DNA of 64,000 nucleotides, from the NCBI RefSeq assembly GCF_019396385.1, contig NZ_JAHKRN010000015.1, positions 1-64,000 on the forward strand. Direction: 5' to 3'. Below, piece by piece: positions 50,144 through 58,381 of the stretch. Under the pieces are notes generated by a model. The model made no database searches. It worked only from the letters and a program-made list of their open reading frames with translations, and had not been told where the DNA came from. How positions within the stretch are numbered: the stretch's first letter is position 1; each line of letters starts with the position of its first letter. Both the position numbers and the translations under genes were made by a program. This DNA comes from Nonomuraea harbinensis (lineage in GTDB: Bacteria > Actinomycetota > Actinomycetes > Streptosporangiales > Streptosporangiaceae).

Positions 50144-51496
50144 ATGGAACGCAGGGCGGGCAGACCCCAGGGCCGGCCGAGAGGGAGTACGGAGCAGGCC
50201 AACGCGCTGGCGGAGTTCCTGCTCGGGCTCACCGGCGGGACGACTCTCCGCGAGCTGGCCGGGCGCTATCACGTGAGCAAGACGCTCTGGGGTGAGTACC
50301 GTTCCGGTGAGAAGATCATCCCGCTGGAGTTGCTGCGGCGGCTGGTACGCGACCGTACGCCTGACGAGCGCACCCGCCGGACGCGCCTGGAGACCGCCGA
50401 GCGCCTGCACGCGGCAGCCCTCGCCACAACCCCCCAGCCCTCCACCGCCCTCACGGAACCGCCCCCCGCCTCTCCCGCGTCCGTCGAACCGATCGGTCCC
50501 GCGGCGGGTGGGGTGCCGGTGGGACGGCGTAGGCGGCGTCCTCTGCTGTTCATCGGCGTCGCCGGGATCGTGGTGCTCGCCGTGCTCGTCGCCCTGGCCG
50601 GGTGGGAACCGCCGAGCGCGCCCGGCGTCCCGGCGAGCGGCGTCGTGACGGCCCCGCCTCTCTCGGGCGCCGGGGTGTTCTCCGTCGGGCCGGGCGGCCG
50701 GGGCGTCTTCCGGTGGGACGGCGGGGAGGAGTGGACGAAGATCGGGGACGCCGCGAAACGCCTCTGGGCCGGTCCCGCGGGCCTGTTCGCGACGGGCATG
50801 GACGACCGGCTCTACGTGTACGGCGGGAGTCCCGGCGTCTGGTCACCCATCAGCGAGCCGGGCGCCGACTTCGCCGTAGCCGGTCCGCGGTTGCACCGGC
50901 TGGCCGCGGACCGCCAGTCCGTCCACGTCTGGGACGGGCAGGGCGCCTCCTGGACCTGGATCGGCGCGCCGGCGACACGCCTGTACGGCGGCACGCGAGG
51001 CCTGTTCGCCGTCGCCCCCGGCACCGGCTGGATCTGGTTCTACCGGGACAGACCCGGCCACTGGGACTTCGCCGGCACCGAGGGCGCCTCGTTCGCGGTC
51101 ACCGGCCAGGGCCTGTACGGCCTCACCCCGGATCGCGGCGCGGTGAACCGCTGGACCGAGGGGGAGCCGCCGGCGTCACGGCGGCGATGGGTGCACGCGG
51201 CGGGCCCCGCGGGCGAGCTGTACGGAGGCGCCGAGGGCCTGTTCTCCACCGACCCGCCGGGCGTACGGCTGCGCGTCCTGCCGGAGCCGGGACCGGGGGC
51301 CTGGCAGGACATCGGCCCGGCGGGCGCGGAGACGCGGGTGGGCGGCCGGGCGGTGTACGTCCTGGCCCGGGATCGTTCGCGGATCCTCCGCTGGACCCGC
51401 GACACCGGCGCCTGGCAGCGCATAGGCGGACCCGCTCAGACCCTGGCGGTCTGGGAGGACCCGGACGGTCAGGCCGAACCTCACAGGGCGGGTTAA
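50144..51496 (+). CDS. HTH-domain membrane protein with tectonin-like beta-propeller repeats
   Basis: This 450-residue protein has three parts. Residues about 15-70 form an XRE-like HTH (LRELAGRYHVSKTLWGEYRS then GEKIIPLELLRRLV). A Pro/Ala linker and one membrane span (about 133-153) follow, and residues 170-445 carry about six irregular repeats with GLFA/GLYG and Trp/Asp blocks, such as RLYGGTRGLFAVAPGTGWIW and HWDFAGTEGASFAVTGQGLY, resembling tectonin or WD-like propellers. If the topology is N-in, the propeller lies outside and could sense ligand while the HTH acts inside. The ATG at 50144 has AAGGGGG upstream. Architectures with this HTH occur before STAND proteins in actinomycetes; here it is fused to a membrane propeller. 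Confidence 0.75.
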   Translation: MERRAGRPQGRPRGSTEQANALAEFLLGLTGGTTLRELAGRYHVSKTLWGEYRSGEKIIPLELLRRLVRDRTPDERTRRTRLETAERLHAAALATTPQPSTALTEPPPASPASVEPIGPAAGGVPVGRRRRRPLLFIGVAGIVVLAVLVALAGWEPPSAPGVPASGVVTAPPLSGAGVFSVGPGGRGVFRWDGGEEWTKIGDAAKRLWAGPAGLFATGMDDRLYVYGGSPGVWSPISEPGADFAVAGPRLHRLAADRQSVHVWDGQGASWTWIGAPATRLYGGTRGLFAVAPGTGWIWFYRDRPGHWDFAGTEGASFAVTGQGLYGLTPDRGAVNRWTEGEPPASRRRWVHAAGPAGELYGGAEGLFSTDPPGVRLRVLPEPGPGAWQDIGPAGAETRVGGRAVYVLARDRSRILRWTRDTGAWQRIGGPAQTLAVWEDPDGQAEPHRAG

Positions 51497-51532
51497 CCGG
51501 GGGTTCACCGGTCACCCGTACGTTGACGGGCC

Positions 51533-52432
51533 ATGAGCTGGAAGTACAGGGCCAACGCGACGCTAGAAGGACTGACCGGTTACACGATCACCCGCGCCGG
51601 GAGGCGGCGGGCGGCGAAGACGCCCGAGCCGAGGCCCGCGCCCAGACCGGCGCCGGAGACGCAGCGGCTGCCCGACGACGTGGTGCGCGAGCCGGTGGAC
51701 CCGGCGCACGACCGGCTGCTCCGCGAGCCCGTCTTCCTGCTGTCGTCGGTCCGGTCCGGCTCGACCCTGCTGCGGGTGATCCTGAACTCCCACAGCCGGA
51801 TCCACTCGCCCATCGAGACGCACTTCCGCCGCATGACCGTGGCGTTCGGCACCGACCCCGTACGGCAGGCGATGCGCCTGCTCGGCCACACGCACGCGGA
51901 CGTCGAGCACCTCGTCTGGGACCGGCTGCTGCACCGGGAGCTGTCGCGCAGCGGCAAGCCGATCCTGGTGGAGAAGACGCCGAGCAACGTGTTCGTGTGG
52001 AAGCGCCTCAGGACGTGCTGGCCCGACGCCAGGTTCATCTTCCTGCTGCGGCACCCGATGTCGATCGTGCAGTCCTGGCACGAGGCCGACCCCGTCAAGC
52101 GGCCCATGGCGGAGGCCGTGCCGCGGACTCTCGCGTACATGAACTACCTCCAGGAGGCCCGCACCCAGCTGGAGGGCCACACCCTGCGCTACGAGGACCT
52201 GGTAGCCGAGCCGGAAGGGACGCTGAAGGACCTCTGCGCCTTCCTCGGCGTGTCCTGGGAGCCCGGAATGCTCAACTATGGAGACAAGGATCACGGGACG
52301 TTCCAGAAAGGGGTGGGCGACTGGCGCGACAAGATCAAGAGCGGTACGGTCGTCGCTGGCCGCCCGTTGCCCCCAAACGACGAGCTGCCTCCCGAGCTCG
52401 AGGAGATCTGCAGGCTCTGGGACTACTGCTGA
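51533..52432 (+). CDS. PAPS-dependent sulfotransferase
   Basis: This 299-residue enzyme transfers sulfate from 3'-phosphoadenylylsulfate to an acceptor. The 5'-phosphosulfate loop SVRSGSTLLRVIL lies near residue 72, the 3'-phosphate site FIFLLRHPMSIVQSW near residue 165, and the terminal GVGDWRDKIKSG block resembles RKGxxGDWK. The acceptor could be a lipid, glycan or small metabolite. The next gene, a Tat-exported sulfatase, runs in the same direction, so one enzyme may add and the other remove sulfate in a related pathway; the pairing is inferred. The ATG at 51533 fits the expected N-terminal length. Confidence 0.9.
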   Translation: MSWKYRANATLEGLTGYTITRAGRRRAAKTPEPRPAPRPAPETQRLPDDVVREPVDPAHDRLLREPVFLLSSVRSGSTLLRVILNSHSRIHSPIETHFRRMTVAFGTDPVRQAMRLLGHTHADVEHLVWDRLLHRELSRSGKPILVEKTPSNVFVWKRLRTCWPDARFIFLLRHPMSIVQSWHEADPVKRPMAEAVPRTLAYMNYLQEARTQLEGHTLRYEDLVAEPEGTLKDLCAFLGVSWEPGMLNYGDKDHGTFQKGVGDWRDKIKSGTVVAGRPLPPNDELPPELEEICRLWDYC

Positions 52433-52529
52433 CGAGCGCGGCCATTTCGTTATCCGGCTCCGGCAGAGTTCGCTTGCCGTTCTCCCGTGGTTCGCACCCC
52501 GATCTCACACTGCACCAAAGGTGTCCTGC

Positions 52530-54146
52530 ATGATCCCCGCTCCCTCACGTCGCACCCTCCTGGCGGGTGCGCTGGCCGGCCTGTCCGTCCCCGCCGCCGC
52601 GTCGCCGGCGCAGGCCGCGCTCGTCTCCCGGCCCAACTTCCTGGTCATCCTCGCCGACGACCTGGGGTGGGGTGAGATCGGCATCAACGGGCAGAAGAAG
52701 ATCGTCACGCCGAACATCGACCGGCTGGCGGCCGACGGGGTGCGGTTCGAGGCCGCCTACTCGGGGGCGCCGCTGTGCGCGCCGTCGCGCTGCTCGCTGC
52801 TCACCGGCCTGCACGCCGGCCACTCCACCGTACGGGAGAACCCGGAGGGCGGCCCCCAGCGCGCGCTGCGGGAGGGCGACCTGACCTTCGCCGAGCTGCT
52901 CCAGCTGGCCGGCTACCGCACGGCGTGCATCGGCAAGTGGGGGTTCGGCCCCGAGCTGCCCGGCCAGCCGTCGCATCCGAACGAGCGCGGCTTCGACGAG
53001 TTCTTCGGCTACATCAGCCACCGCCACGCCCACCAGTACTTCCCCAGCTACCTGTGGCGCAACGGCGGCAAGGTGGCGATCACCGGGAAGAAGTACGCGC
53101 CCGACCTGTTCCTGCGGCAGGCCGTCGACTTCATCAAGAAGCCGTCCGACCGGCCGTTCCTGCTCTTCTTCCCGACGAACCTGCCGCACTCGCCGAGCGA
53201 GGTCCCCGGCAACGCCGGCCGCTACAAGGACAAGCCGTGGAGCCGCGCCAACCGCCGCCACGCCGCCCAGGTCACGCTGCTCGACTCGTACGTGGGCGAG
53301 CTCGTGGGCGCGCTGCGCGAGGCCGGGGTCGCCGACGACACGATCGTGCTGTTCATGAGCGACAACGGCCCGCACCGCGAGAAGGGCGTGACGCCCCGGC
53401 TGTTCGACTCCAACGGCCCCTTCCGCGCCGACAAGCGCGATCTGTACGAGGGCGGCATCCGGGTGCCGCTGATCGCCTGGTCGCCGAAGATGCGCTCCCG
53501 GGTGGAGACGCGGCCGGTGGCCTACTGGGACCTGATGCCGACGCTGGCCGACCTGGCAGAGGTGCCGGTGCCCGACGGGATCGACGGCCGCTCGTTCCGC
53601 GGCATGCTCAGCGGCGGTGCCGGGCCCGACCACGACCACCTGATCTGGAACCGGCCGCGCAAGGCGCAGGCGATCCGCCGCGGCCGCTGGAAGGCGATCA
53701 GGTTCGCGCCCGGCGTCGAGGGCGCGGGCCCCGACGGCAGGATCGAGCTGTACGACCTCGACGAAGACCTCGGCGAGCGGAAGGACCTGGCCGCCATCAG
53801 GCCGGACGTGGTCTCCGAGCTGATGGACCTGCTCGACCGGTCGATCGGCCCCGACCCGCGCCGCCCGTACGGGCTCAGGGTGACGGCCTCCGGCGACCGC
53901 GTCACCGTGACGCTCGTCAACGGCTCGGCCGTCACGTGGCGCAAGGTGCGGCTCGGGCTGACCCTGCCGCGCGGGGGCAAGGTGACGGCCCGCAGGGAGG
54001 TGGCCGAGTTGCTGCCGGGCGAGGAGACCAGCGCGACCTTCCGGGTTCCCGGGCGCGGACTGGTCACCGGGTCGGCGGCCTTCCGCTCGGGGAAGAAGCG
54101 GCACACGTTCCGCAGGACCTACCGCCACCAGCGCAGCCTTGTGTGA
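52530..54146 (+). CDS. Tat-exported arylsulfatase
   Basis: This 538-residue sulfatase hydrolyses sulfate esters outside the membrane. The Tat signal is PSRRTLLAGALAGLSVPAAA. Metal ligands sit in ILADDLGWGE (Asp43, Asp44), and the formylglycine-forming motif is Cys83 in CAPSRCSLLTG. Further family blocks are GKWGFGPELPGQ and MSDNGPHREKGVT. A beta-rich C-terminal extension is consistent with the class. AAAGGTG lies seven bases before ATG 52530. It would need a formylglycine-generating enzyme encoded elsewhere. Its neighbour is a sulfotransferase gene. Confidence 0.93.
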   Translation: MIPAPSRRTLLAGALAGLSVPAAASPAQAALVSRPNFLVILADDLGWGEIGINGQKKIVTPNIDRLAADGVRFEAAYSGAPLCAPSRCSLLTGLHAGHSTVRENPEGGPQRALREGDLTFAELLQLAGYRTACIGKWGFGPELPGQPSHPNERGFDEFFGYISHRHAHQYFPSYLWRNGGKVAITGKKYAPDLFLRQAVDFIKKPSDRPFLLFFPTNLPHSPSEVPGNAGRYKDKPWSRANRRHAAQVTLLDSYVGELVGALREAGVADDTIVLFMSDNGPHREKGVTPRLFDSNGPFRADKRDLYEGGIRVPLIAWSPKMRSRVETRPVAYWDLMPTLADLAEVPVPDGIDGRSFRGMLSGGAGPDHDHLIWNRPRKAQAIRRGRWKAIRFAPGVEGAGPDGRIELYDLDEDLGERKDLAAIRPDVVSELMDLLDRSIGPDPRRPYGLRVTASGDRVTVTLVNGSAVTWRKVRLGLTLPRGGKVTARREVAELLPGEETSATFRVPGRGLVTGSAAFRSGKKRHTFRRTYRHQRSLV

Positions 54147-54197
54147 AATATCGCATCATTCGGCAGCCCGTGATGTGAAGCGTGTACAAAGAGGGCT

Positions 54198-54680
54198 ATG
54201 CCAGAGCGGGCGGACGATCTCTCCGCGGTGATCTCGGCGGTGCTGACGGGCACCCGCCTGCTCGTCGGCATCGCCGCCCGCTCGCTCGGCGCGGTGGCGG
54301 ACCGGGTCACGCTGTCGCAGTTCAGGATGCTGGTGGTGCTGGCCACCCAGGGGGAGACCAAGCTCGTCACGATGGCCGACCTGCTGAACGTCAACCCCTC
54401 CACGGCCATGCGGATGGCCGACCGGCTGGCCGCCGCCGACCTGATCGTGCGCGAGGTCAACCCGCTCAACCGCAGGGAGAGCCTGATGCGGCTCACCCCG
54501 GAAGGCCTGCACGTCGTGGACGAGGTGACCGCCCGCCGCCGCGCCGAGATCGGCACGATCGTGGCGCGCATGTCGCCGGAGCAGTGCCGCGCGCTGGTCG
54601 CGGCCATGAACGCCTTCAACACGGCGGGCGGTGAGCCTCCCGGGGAGGGCCCGCACCCGCTGGGCTGGCCCGAGGGCTAG
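54198..54680 (+). CDS. MarR family transcriptional regulator
   Basis: This is a 160-residue winged-helix regulator. VTLSQFRMLVVLATQGETKL precedes the recognition region VTMADLLNVNPSTAMRMADR, and the wing is REVNPLNRRESLMRL. The C-terminal helices form the dimer interface, with RALVAAMNAFNTAG at the end. The start ATG 54198 is 51 bases after the sulfatase stop, so it may regulate that gene or be read with it. Its last four bases overlap the convergent STAS gene. The ligand is unknown. Confidence 0.9.
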   Translation: MPERADDLSAVISAVLTGTRLLVGIAARSLGAVADRVTLSQFRMLVVLATQGETKLVTMADLLNVNPSTAMRMADRLAAADLIVREVNPLNRRESLMRLTPEGLHVVDEVTARRRAEIGTIVARMSPEQCRALVAAMNAFNTAGGEPPGEGPHPLGWPEG

Positions 54681-55042
54681 GACGTGATCGGTTTGGGCAG
54701 GGCGGCGATCGCCTCCTGGACCGTGCCGTACGACCTGAACCGCTTGGTCAGGCCCGTGACGTCGAGCACCCGCTGGACCCGGGGATGGAGCTCGCAGAGG
54801 ACCAGGACGCCGCCGGACGCCTCGGCCCCGCTCGCCGCCGCGATCAGGACGCTGAGCCCCGACGAGTCGCAGAACTCGACGCCTTTCATGTCGACGACGA
54901 CCTTCGCGGGCTCGGTGCTCGCGATGGCCTCGGCCATGCAGCGGCCGCACTCGGCGGCCGTAGCGATGTCGAGCTCACCCGACAGGCTGAGGACGGCGGC
55001 GCCGCCGTTGGGGGTGATGATCCAGGAGAAGCCGGGCTGCAT
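54677..55042 (-). CDS. STAS-domain anti-sigma factor antagonist
   Basis: This 121-residue STAS protein is of the SpoIIAA/RsbV type, which frees a sigma factor by binding its anti-sigma kinase. The phosphorylatable Ser sits in VEFCDSSGLSVLI near residues 55-67, and SLSGELDIATAAE marks the N-terminal fold. No anti-sigma kinase or sigma gene lies beside it, so its partner is elsewhere in the genome. ATG 55042 is 11 bases after GGAGG on the minus strand. It overlaps the convergent marR by four bases. The 211 bases to the next gene hold no clear element. Confidence 0.9.
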   Translation of the reverse strand: MQPGFSWIITPNGGAAVLSLSGELDIATAAECGRCMAEAIASTEPAKVVVDMKGVEFCDSSGLSVLIAAASGAEASGGVLVLCELHPRVQRVLDVTGLTKRFRSYGTVQEAIAALPKPITS

Positions 55043-55253
55043 GTCTCCGCCCTCCTAAAGTGTGACATTTCACCCTTGAGCTCACCATTGCACAATGCAA
55101 TGAATCCAGGCAGTACCCAAGAAACAACGCCAACATGCGCCGAGTCCCGTTAATCTCGCCGCTGCGCGTCAACGATGTGACTCAGCGCTACTGGAGCGTA
55201 CGTCCTGCAAGCCACGATTGCCAGCCCCGGCATCGTACGGGCACATTGAGCGC

Positions 55254-56303
55254 ATGGATCCGGTCAACCTGCGCGAGTACGAGCAAGCGGCCAAGGACAG
55301 ATTAGACCCCGATCTCTACGACTATTTCGCCGGCGGAGCCCAGGACGAGGTGACGCTGCGTGCCAACGAGGCGGCGTTCCGGCGGCTGATGCTGGTGCCC
55401 CGGGTGCTGACCGGCGCCGGCGAGCCCGCGCTGGACGTCACGATCCTGGGACGGACGGCGTCGATGCCGGTGCTGGTGGCGCCCACCGCCTTCCACCGGC
55501 TGGCGCACCCGGAAGGGGAACTGGCCACCGGGCGGGCGGTCGCCGCGGCCGGGGGCATCATGATCACCGCGATGCTGTCGACGGTGGCGATGGAGGAGGT
55601 GGCGGCCACCGGCGCCGAGCTCTGGTTCCAGTTCTACCTGCAGCCGGACCCCGGCTACACCGAGCACCTGGTGCGGCGGGCGGAGGCGGCCGGATGCCGG
55701 GCGCTGGTCATCACCGTCGACTCACCCGCGCTGCGGACAGGGGAGCGGGCCAGGAGCGCGCTGCTGGAACTACCGGCGGGACTGTCGTGCCCCAACCTGG
55801 GCGGCGACGGCGACATCCGGCAGGTGACGCTCTCACCGGAGATCTCGTGGGAGCACGTGGACCGGCTGCGCCGGACCACCTCGTTGCCGATCGTCCTGAA
55901 AGGCATCCTGCACCCGGCCGACGCCGCCCTGGCGGTCGCGCACGGCGCCGACGCGATCATCGTGTCCAACCACGGCGGACGCCAGCTCGACTCCGCCGCC
56001 GCCACCATCGACCGCCTCCCTGCGGTCGCCGACGCGGTGGGCGGTCGCGTGCCCGTCCTGCTGGACGGCGGCGTGCGGCGCGGCACCGACGTCGTCAAGG
56101 CGCTCGCCCTGGGCGCCCGCGCCGTCGCGATCGGCCGGCCCGTGGTGTGGGGGCTGTCGGTGGCGGGCGCCGACGGCGTCGCTCACGTGCTGGCGCTGCT
56201 CCGCGCCGAACTGGCCAACGCGCTCACCCTGTGCGGCCTCGGCTCGGCCGGCCAGGTGCCGCGCGACCTGGTCGTCACCGACGGCCCGGCGGCAGCGCCG
56301 TAA
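55254..56303 (+). CDS. FMN-dependent alpha-hydroxy-acid oxidase
   Basis: This 349-residue FMN enzyme is of the lactate/glycolate oxidase family. N-terminal YDYFAGGAQDEVTLRANEAA is the family signature, LDGGVRRGTDVVKALALGAR binds FMN phosphate and SNHGGRQLD carries the catalytic His. The oxidant is probably oxygen or a quinone. ATG 55254 gives MDPVNLREYE at the expected distance. Substrates may be lactate, glycolate or mandelate-type acids. Its 3' end overlaps the convergent cupin by 29 bases. There is no operon partner. Confidence 0.93.
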   Translation: MDPVNLREYEQAAKDRLDPDLYDYFAGGAQDEVTLRANEAAFRRLMLVPRVLTGAGEPALDVTILGRTASMPVLVAPTAFHRLAHPEGELATGRAVAAAGGIMITAMLSTVAMEEVAATGAELWFQFYLQPDPGYTEHLVRRAEAAGCRALVITVDSPALRTGERARSALLELPAGLSCPNLGGDGDIRQVTLSPEISWEHVDRLRRTTSLPIVLKGILHPADAALAVAHGADAIIVSNHGGRQLDSAAATIDRLPAVADAVGGRVPVLLDGGVRRGTDVVKALALGARAVAIGRPVVWGLSVAGADGVAHVLALLRAELANALTLCGLGSAGQVPRDLVVTDGPAAAP

Positions 56304-56838
56304 AGTCGGCGAAGTCGAACCCCGGCGACACCACGCAGCTGACCAGGACCTCCTGGTCTTCCGCGGGCCTGGCCGACTGCCACACGCCGCCGGGTACCAC
56401 GGCCTGCGGCACCTGCCCGCGCTCGACGTCCGGCCCCAGGATCACGCTCTCGTCGCCGATCGTCAGCCGCAGCGGACCGCCCCGGTGCCACAGCCACACC
56501 TCGTCGGAGCGCACCATGTGCGGCACCGACTCCTCGCCCGGCTGCAACAGGAAGTAGATCCCGGTCGCGGAGGCCCGGGCGCCCTCGTACCCGTCGGGCC
56601 GGAACGTCACCCCGGCCCGCCACGTCTCCCTGAACCACCCGCCCTCAGGATGCGGCAGCAGGTCGAGCGCCCGCGCGACCGGCGGCCGCGGCTCGAACCC
56701 CACCGGCGCCCCGGTCACGTCCCGCCGCAGGAACCGCGTCCCGTCGAGCACGAGCTGCCCCTCCAGCCCCCGCGCCAGCGCGTCCTCCTCGCCGGCCACC
56801 TCGAACACCGGCCCGTCCGGATAGATCATCAGCTCCAT
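56275..56838 (-). CDS. Cupin (DUF985/Cupin_5) family protein
   Basis: This 187-residue double-stranded beta-helix protein has family blocks LDLLPHPEGGWFRETWRAG and IYFLLQPGEESVPHMVRSDE then VWLWHRGGPLRLTIG. These match the cupin_5 group of unknown function. A C-terminal segment QEVLVSCVVSPGFDFADF completes the fold. No metal or substrate is known; the His/Glu pattern could bind a metal. It is convergent with the FMN oxidase gene, overlapping by 29 bases, and divergent from the SWIM gene. Confidence 0.85.
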   Translation of the reverse strand: MELMIYPDGPVFEVAGEEDALARGLEGQLVLDGTRFLRRDVTGAPVGFEPRPPVARALDLLPHPEGGWFRETWRAGVTFRPDGYEGARASATGIYFLLQPGEESVPHMVRSDEVWLWHRGGPLRLTIGDESVILGPDVERGQVPQAVVPGGVWQSARPAEDQEVLVSCVVSPGFDFADFTALPPGRR

Positions 56839-56887
56839 CCGGCGGATTCTACGGGGGCGCGGTCGATCGTCTTCGCACGGTCGCGGA

Positions 56888-58381
56888 ATGTCGGTCGGCG
56901 TGGCTAATGTGCGGCGAGTGATCGAACGGTGGAGCCGTGATCAGGTCCTCTCCCTCGCCCCCGACGCGTCCTCACGGAAGGCCGCCCAGGGGGTCGCCGC
57001 GCCGGGCAGGTGGCCGGTGCGCGGTCTGACGGGCGAGGTGCTGTTCGGCGAGTGCGAGGGCAGCGGCGCCACGCCCTACCAGGCCTGCGTCGACCTGGGC
57101 GAGCCCGCCTACCGGTGCAGCTGCCCGAGCCGCAAGTTCCCCTGCAAGCACGCCCTGGGGCTGCTGCTCCTGTGGTCCTCTGACGGCGTCCCGCCTGCGG
57201 ACGGGCTGCCCGCGTGGGCGGGGGAGTGGCTCGCCCAGCGCGAGGCCCGCGCCGCCCGCTCGGCCGCCCGGCTCGAAGCCGCGCCGTCCCCGCCGCCCCG
57301 CAACGGCGAGTCGTTGCGGCACGGGCGGGTCGCGGCCGGGCTGGCGGAGCTGGAGCGGTGGCTGGCCGACCAGATCCGTCAGGGCCTGGCCACGGCCGCG
57401 CCGCACGACTGGGAAGGTCTGGCCAAACGGCTCATCGACGCCCAGGCGCCGGGCGCGGCCGGCATGGTGACCAGGCTCGCCCGGGTCAGGGACGAGGACG
57501 AGTGGCCGGGCCGGCTGCTGGAGGAGCACGCCCTGCTCCACCTCCTCGCCGTCGCCTACCGCAGGCGTGCCGAGCTGCCCCCGGAGCTGGCCGAGACGGT
57601 GCTGATGCGGGTCGGGTTCCCGGTCACCCGGGAGGAGGTGCTGGCCCGTCCGATGGTGCGCGACCGGTGGGACGTCCTCGGCCGGCGCGACGAGGAGCAG
57701 GACCGGCTCACGGCCCGCCGCGTCTGGCTGCGCGGCCGCTCGACCGGCCGCGCCGCGCTCATCCTGTCCTTCGCCCCCTCCGGCCAGCCCCTCGACGCCT
57801 CCCTCGTGACGGGCACCACCATCGACGCCGACCTCGCCTTCTACCCCGGCGCCGCCCCCCTCCGCGCCCTCGTCGCCCACCGCCACCCACCCGCCCTTCG
57901 AGAAGCCGTCGCAGAACACGCGCCGCAGCCCTCGGCTCCTTCGGGAACGCTCGCGGGGCATGCGTCGCCGTCCCTTTCGGGAGCCGGCTCTTCTCGTACG
58001 GGCGTGCGCGCCGACGCCCCAGAGGCGCCTCCGATGGGCGGATCGGGCGCTGAGACGGGGTCGTCTGCGGGGGATGCGCGCGGGGCTTCTTCGGAAGCGG
58101 GCGGGGTCGTGCCGGGGATGAGTGCCGACGACGCGATGGGGGAGGTCGCCGCGGCGCTGGCCGCCGACCCGTGGACCGAGTCGTGGCCGCTGGTGCTGAC
58201 CGGTGTGGTGCCGGGGGAGGCCACGCTGGCCGGGTTCCCGCTGCTGGCCTCGTGGCGCGGGGTGTGGCGGCTGCTCGCCGTGTCCGGCGGGCGGCCGGTG
58301 ACGGTGGCCGCCGAGTGGACGCCGCGCGGCCTGCGCCCCCTGACGACCTGGGACGAGAACGGGACGGTGGTGATCCTGTGA
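56888..58381 (+). CDS. SWIM zinc-finger protein of the MoxR/VWA cassette
   Basis: This protein of up to 497 residues begins the five-gene cassette. The SWIM zinc motif CSCPSRKFPCKHALG (C-x-C then C-x-H) lies near residue 78, after the conserved GVAAPGRWPVRGLTGEVLF. A low-complexity insert rich in Ser/Gly/Ala occupies about 345-405 between conserved blocks; the last 90 residues (MGEVAAALAADPWTESWPLV) are conserved-looking. Start candidates are ATG 56888, GTG 56900 and GTG 56918. SWIM domains bind DNA or proteins and, in this cassette, likely partner the ATPase. Its stop overlaps the next start (GTGA). Confidence 0.82.
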   Translation: MSVGVANVRRVIERWSRDQVLSLAPDASSRKAAQGVAAPGRWPVRGLTGEVLFGECEGSGATPYQACVDLGEPAYRCSCPSRKFPCKHALGLLLLWSSDGVPPADGLPAWAGEWLAQREARAARSAARLEAAPSPPPRNGESLRHGRVAAGLAELERWLADQIRQGLATAAPHDWEGLAKRLIDAQAPGAAGMVTRLARVRDEDEWPGRLLEEHALLHLLAVAYRRRAELPPELAETVLMRVGFPVTREEVLARPMVRDRWDVLGRRDEEQDRLTARRVWLRGRSTGRAALILSFAPSGQPLDASLVTGTTIDADLAFYPGAAPLRALVAHRHPPALREAVAEHAPQPSAPSGTLAGHASPSLSGAGSSRTGVRADAPEAPPMGGSGAETGSSAGDARGASSEAGGVVPGMSADDAMGEVAAALAADPWTESWPLVLTGVVPGEATLAGFPLLASWRGVWRLLAVSGGRPVTVAAEWTPRGLRPLTTWDENGTVVIL

